Source: Cinclus cinclus
Taxonomy: Eukaryota > Chordata > Aves > Passeriformes > Cinclidae
DNA length: 64,000 nt
Direction: 5' to 3'
Assembly: GCF_963662255.1 (NCBI RefSeq)
Contig: NC_085051.1
Span: 56,521,101-56,585,100 of the forward strand
Of the stretch, positions 59,275 to 64,000 are shown piece by piece. Within the stretch, counting starts at the first letter, position 1. Each line of letters opens with the position of its first letter. The position numbers and the translations under genes are program-made. Below the pieces are notes generated by a model, which was given only the letters and a program-made list of their open reading frames with translations, ran no database searches and had not been told where the DNA came from.

Positions 59275-59907
59275 GGCTGGCAATGAGCCTTCACCCCTGC
59301 TCCCCATGCAGTAAAGCAACGCAGAGGAGTTGGTACCTGCAGACAGATTTCCTTCCCCAGTTTGCAGCATGTTAGCAGGAGAGCTTAGATGTGCGTTGTT
59401 CCTTTCTGCTCCACACATCAGCTGGTGACTCAGCCTGGCAGCCCCACAAAAAACATCTGGGGGGGAAGAGTTAATGTTCCAGCAGAGAACTGTGCTCAAG
59501 CTTGCAATTTATGCTGCTTGTGATGTGAGCTTGCTGCAGTTTTGGCTCTCAGGGATTCTCCAGGTGTATGTTCACATTCCCACGAGCCAATATTGGCTCC
59601 TAGCAGAGGCACTGTCTCACCAACCAAAAATGAAGTGGCTCACAGAGACTGCACTAGCTTCACTTACTCTTTTGTATACTTTACAAGCCTAGAGATTACT
59701 TAAAACTTCAGGTTTTAAGAGTGAAGCTTGCACAGTTTTACATCCAGAATAGGGATAGATTTTGGGGTGACCTAGCAAATGCTGAGGGGTTTCTTAATAG
59801 CATATGGGAATATATATTCTCCTGTCTCAGAAGGAAGTTTCATAAGTGGCCTATACAGTAGACAGTTTTGAAAAGAGAGACTCTTGTTCTAGAAGAGATT
59901 CTCTTCT
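59275..59907. other. Unique non-coding DNA
   Basis: Nothing recognised before the CR1 copy. Confidence 0.5.
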
Positions 59908-60335
59908 CACAGAATCTTAAAATCATTTGGATAGGAAAAGACCTTTAAGATCATCAACAGTTGAATCAGCACTGCCAAGCCCATCACTTAACCAGGTCCC
60001 CAAGTGCCATGTCTAAACTATTTTAAATACTTCCAGGGGTGGTGACTCCCCCACTGCCCTGGGAAGATTGTGCCAGTGCTTGACATTCCTTCAGAAGAAA
60101 TCCTTCCTAATATCCAATCTAAACCTCTCCTGGCACAACCTGAGCATTCTTCCCACAGCCTGTAGTGGTACCTGGGGTTGTTGTGATCCAAATGCAGGAT
60201 CTGGCACTTGCTCTTGTTGAGTCTCATACAACTGGCCTCGCTCCATTGATCCAGCCTGTCCAGATCCCTTTGTAGAGCCTTCCTGCCCTCCAGCAGATCA
60301 ACACTCCTGCCAAGCTTGGAGATTTGTATGGAATG
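59908..60335 (-). mobile_element. CR1 LINE copy with internal deletion
   Basis: The plus strand begins CACAGAATCTTAAAATCATT, the CR1 3-prime end in reverse complement. It runs through TCCAGGGGTGGTGACTCC and CTTCCTAATATCCAATCTAA. At about 60141 it jumps to sequence from the reverse-transcriptase ORF. On the minus strand the frame at 60018-60227 opens with the decayed reverse-transcriptase remnant [18 protein letters not shown]. It then joins a 3-prime-region frame, so the intervening ORF segment present in other CR1 copies is missing. ORF-side sequence continues to about 60335. Confidence 0.92.
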
Positions 60336-62949
60336 GAATAGAAATCTGAGTCATAAACCAAGATCCAAGGGCTACTGTTGTATAAACAAAAGAAGCCTCT
60401 GGGTTTATTTCCAGCTTTTTATCCTTTACCTCAAGTCTAGGTGAGCTTAAAAGAGATATTTGAGCTGTTTGATATATTAATTTATACAGACAACCTCATT
60501 AGCTCACATCATCCTGAAATGCTTGGACTGTTTAAAAATAGCAAGAAGTTGCCAATTTGAGAAAACATCAAACTGAGCAGGCCACTGGTCTACCCTCCGT
60601 GATTTGGAGGCATGCACACTTTATGGCAACACTCTTTTTTGCTGGAACCTTTTAGTTTCTTCTCCTGGTTATGTGGCAAGTGGCATTCACTGATGCTGTT
60701 CTAGGTTCCACAGCACTGCATGTTCCAAAATTAATTCAATGCTTGGGCCAGGCTCAGCTAAAATCCCCCCAAATTTGCTTTCAACCTAATCTCTGTTACA
60801 ATTTGGAAAGGTGGAGGAATGAGATAAAGTCAGATGCCTCCAGCTGAAGAAAGAGGAGAGGAGGAAGCAGGCACTTGCTGATGGAGAAATGCTTAAGAGA
60901 AGACACCAAGGAGGATTTGGGATGGCTTTAAGCAGTGAGAAGCAAGTGAGAACTGTCCAACAGAGCATGTTTCCAAATCTGCTCACTGAGCAAAAGTTAC
61001 AGTGCCATAAACAAAAGTCACAAGTCACTCCAGCACTGGCCAAAAAATATCCAGTATCAAAGAATTATGACTTAAGGAAATGTGCACACCTCTATACAGA
61101 CTGGCTCAGCCAGGACAGACAGCAGGCACACAGACAGCAGCCCTTCACCACACGAGGGCATGAATCACTCAATCCTCAGTGGGCAGCTGGACCCTGCCGA
61201 AGCTCCTGGCAGCTGCCCAGGAGTGTGGTAGTGGCCAGACACTGCACTGGTGCCAGGAGAGGTAAATACTGGGGTCTGTAATACTTCCAAGAACATATCA
61301 AATTAGGCCTATCCTGGCTGTCTCCTAACTGCTATGGGAACATCAGAATTACAGATAGAATCATGTTTGAATATCAACTGTTGGCGTGGGTGCCGGCAGG
61401 AGCGTGTCCATGTGCAGCCCATGGAGGATGTGAGGTTGGCATCTGCCCATCCCTGTTTAGCCACAGCTCACTACAGAGACCTCCCAGCAGACACAAATGT
61501 GGATGAGCTCAACTCCACAACAGCTTGATTTCTGCCTCCCACATCAGCTTTTGCAAGACTTTTGCCTACATTTCTGATGATGCCCTGTTAGCCAGTAAGG
61601 GGAGGAAGATCATAAATCTGCTAGTTCTCATCAACACTGGCACCCCTGTGATAGCCTCAGGTTTGGAAACCCTCCTGCCATTAGCAGATGAACCCTTCAT
61701 GAAATATTAACATTCGCTTTTCACATGCACAGTCCTCCCACACAAAGTAGAATGCCTTCACCATTCATTTCCCAGTAATTTTCTAAGAACTCATTCAGGG
61801 TGGGAAAAAACATTGAGGGGCACTACTGAGCATACATTTGACTTCATTGTCAGAAACTCCTTTCCTCTTCCAGGTCCCATCAGTAGCAACTGATTTGGGA
61901 CTGACAGAAACACATCAGTCTCACCTCCTCAAGAAGAGTTCTTCAGGGAAGGAACAAATGAGCTAAGGGGAGATTCAGAGGGCACAAGTCTGACTGCTGT
62001 CACACAGGGAAGGAAGGTCTCTTCAGTCATCACTCACTGGACACTGGGGCATCCCTTGGGGTAGGTACCTCCCTAGTTCTGACCAGCATTTTCTAATCCA
62101 GCCAGGAAATGAACAGTCCCTCTCCATCACACAGCTCTCAGCTCCACGTGGCTGCAGGTAACTTTAATTTTCCATTTACACCAGAGTAAACATCTGACCT
62201 CTCTTGATTTCACCAGTGTAAGAGCGTAATTTAAGTTTGCATTTTTCTTCTTCTGCCCATGAGCAGCACAGAAGCACAACCACCCCTGAGATGGTGGCTG
62301 GAGCAGTGTGCTGTGCCCTCCCCAGGACATGAAAGTGACACTGCAAGGTCCATGTGCCTCAGCTGTCCACAGCACAAGAACATCCTCTCACTGGAGGGCA
62401 CACACAGCCCAGTTGTTTATGTTTGGTTATAGAATTTTTAAGCCTAAACATAAAATGTATGACTAGAAACAATGGATGAAAAAACCTAAAAAGCCAGAGC
62501 TTTAAAAAAAATGGGAGGGATGGGAACTGCAGATAGTCTCAGAGCTGATTTTGAGACAGAGCCTTTGGGCATGCAAGTGAGGTCTGTGCTATGGCTGGGT
62601 CAGCACATTTCTTGTTTCTTCAGCTTCAGCAGGTAGCTGACAGCTACACCTTGGAAAGTGCTCACTCTAGGGCAGAAAAATGAAACAAACCTGTCAGCTT
62701 TTGTCTAGGAAAATACAGCTGAGTGGCAATCCAGCTGATCCTTGCAAATGTTCACAAGTCCATGGGTCTGTATCACTAGAAAGGTTAAGGGCAACTTACT
62801 CACGGCAAGAATCTGTGGCCTGCAAATTTTGTCAAAAAAGAAACAAGAGAACTGCTGTGGCCTGGATAGGTGTTGAGATAGTAGCAGGTGAAGGAGCAGG
62901 AAGGGCTTTTGTAAGGGTTTCACAGAGACGTTTGTATCAGCCACACGTG
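60336..62949. other. Unique non-coding DNA
   Basis: About 2.6 kb without a supported gene. The 130-codon plus frame at 60889-61281 is basic and has no recognisable domain. Other frames are 115 codons or fewer and overlap on both strands. Confidence 0.5.
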
Positions 62950-63220
62950 TGGATAGTCCCGGGTCAGAGAGCAAAGACAAAGGCAAACCTTGTGGTGAGG
63001 GTCTGGGTTTAAGTACCTCGGTCTTTGGGGCTGGGGGAGCATCAGAGACCAACTACCAGGGGACATGGGGGTGGCACAAGAGTGGGGATAGGGGCATGGG
63101 AGCCAGCAGGGACACAGGGTGGGAGTCACCAAAAGACTGAGGGACAGGGAAGGGACACAGGGCTGAGCCAGGGAGCAGAACAGGGGTACAGTGGCATGAC
63201 AGAGCAGGGTTTGCTATGAG
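62950..63220. repeat. G-rich imperfect minisatellite-like stretch
   Basis: The plus strand is strongly purine-rich with recurrent GGGACACAGGG-like and AGGGACA-like motifs (near 63107, 63141 and 63151) and many GGGG runs. Units are too diverged for a fixed period by eye. Several short frames cross it and read as Gly-rich artefacts. Confidence 0.55.
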
Positions 63221-64000
63221 AGAAGCCTCTTGTGTCTCCCTAACTAGGGAATGCCTTTCAGGGTTTCCATAGAGAGCAGCTTATCCACTGCTAGATGTTA
63301 ACCTCCTTTGACTGAAATATTGTTTATATAAATAATACAACTTGCAAGGTTTTTAAACTAACTGTAAACAGACAAAGTCATTTGTCCAGACTCCTTTCTC
63401 ACCAATGAAGGAAGAGAAACTTCTAAGGTTCAATACAATCATCTGACTGATTTTGGATAGCTGTCATGGTATGAAATAAATCACTTCTTAAACATATCCA
63501 TTTCTCTCCATCAGCTTTGAAGGGAGCCTCATCAAGAGGCCAGTTTGAAGCGCAGATGTTAACCAGATGAATCCCAGCTCAAAATGTCATCCCAACCCCA
63601 GATATTCTTCTACATTACTGGAGGTGAAAGCTGCACTAATAAAGATGGGAGAGTGCTTGCCACATTTTCAACCTGCAGACAAAGGAAGCTTCCAGTCAGA
63701 TGCAGTTGTAATTCCCAGTAGCAAGGCAGGAAAAGCAATCTCTCGGTTGTCAGCTTGTTTCTCTGTGAAGTTTCAGAGCTGTGGTTTTCCAGACAGGATA
63801 TAGGTTATAACTTCTACTCAGCTTCAGCACTGTTGATGTTTTGTTCTCTCAACAGAAGAACCCACAGTTCTTCTCCCAGAAGAACCCCACAGTTATTTTA
63901 AATCTCTCTGTGGCTGCACAGTTATTGCTCATGCCACAGAAACCCCCACACAAGCGAGGTCCAGTCTGTGGCATACAAAGTGACACAGCAAAACCCCTTC
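63221..64000. other. Unique non-coding DNA
   Basis: No gene or repeat recognised. 63280-63420 is AT-rich with an enhancer-like look. Short frames only (78 codons or fewer). Confidence 0.5.

Noticed and set aside
1..64000. CRISPR arrays, bacterial operons, phage or plasmid features
   Set aside because: No spaced direct repeats, ribosome-binding sites or dense coding were seen. The sequence is clearly vertebrate nuclear DNA.

Overview
This window looks like bird nuclear DNA, most likely from a songbird or another neoavian. It contains at least nine degraded CR1-type LINE fragments, six in minus and three in plus orientation. Several carry the CR1 3-prime end, seen as CACAGAATCACAGA-like starts on the plus strand or ATTCTGTG repeats at plus-oriented ends. 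I see no other abundant interspersed family: no Alu, B1 or L1 types. Two long pentanucleotide arrays, (ATCCC)n and (TTCCC)n, also fit a bird genome. The species call is inference.

I find no convincing protein-coding gene, tRNA, rRNA or CRISPR array. Every long open frame is short for 64 kb, carries no recognisable domain, or is explained by a repeat. The window is therefore either an intergenic gene desert or the inside of a very large intron. Two short stretches look like exons by splice-site geometry alone (40617-40673 and 37113-37227) and are reported at low confidence.

Layout. 1-15 kb is unique non-coding DNA with two minus-strand CR1 pieces, ending in a striking stretch at 13.6-14.1 kb that looks like a conserved enhancer and holds a perfect POU-type palindrome. 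15-34 kb holds three more CR1 pieces (15.4, 24.2 and 30.3 kb), small repeats and several enhancer-like stretches (18.1, 21.7, 24.6, 29.3 and 29.8 kb). 34-46 kb holds a 16-G run, the (ATCCC)n array with an internal 13-bp higher-order block, an AT dinucleotide tract, two CR1 pieces and a pure 220-bp (TTCCC)n array. 46-54 kb is AT-rich with the densest run of enhancer-like sequence (46.9, 50.5, 51.3 and 52.8 kb), interrupted by one plus-strand CR1. 54-64 kb holds a CpG-enriched patch at 55.4 kb, short tandem duplications, a CR1 copy with an internal deletion at 60 kb and a G-rich imperfect repeat at 63.1 kb.

No gene cooperation can be described. What can be said is regulatory: repeated stretches with little repeat debris, clustered TAAT or POU-like motifs and retained CpG in AT-rich surroundings suggest a regulatory landscape, possibly for a distant developmental gene. 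That needs alignment to other birds to confirm.
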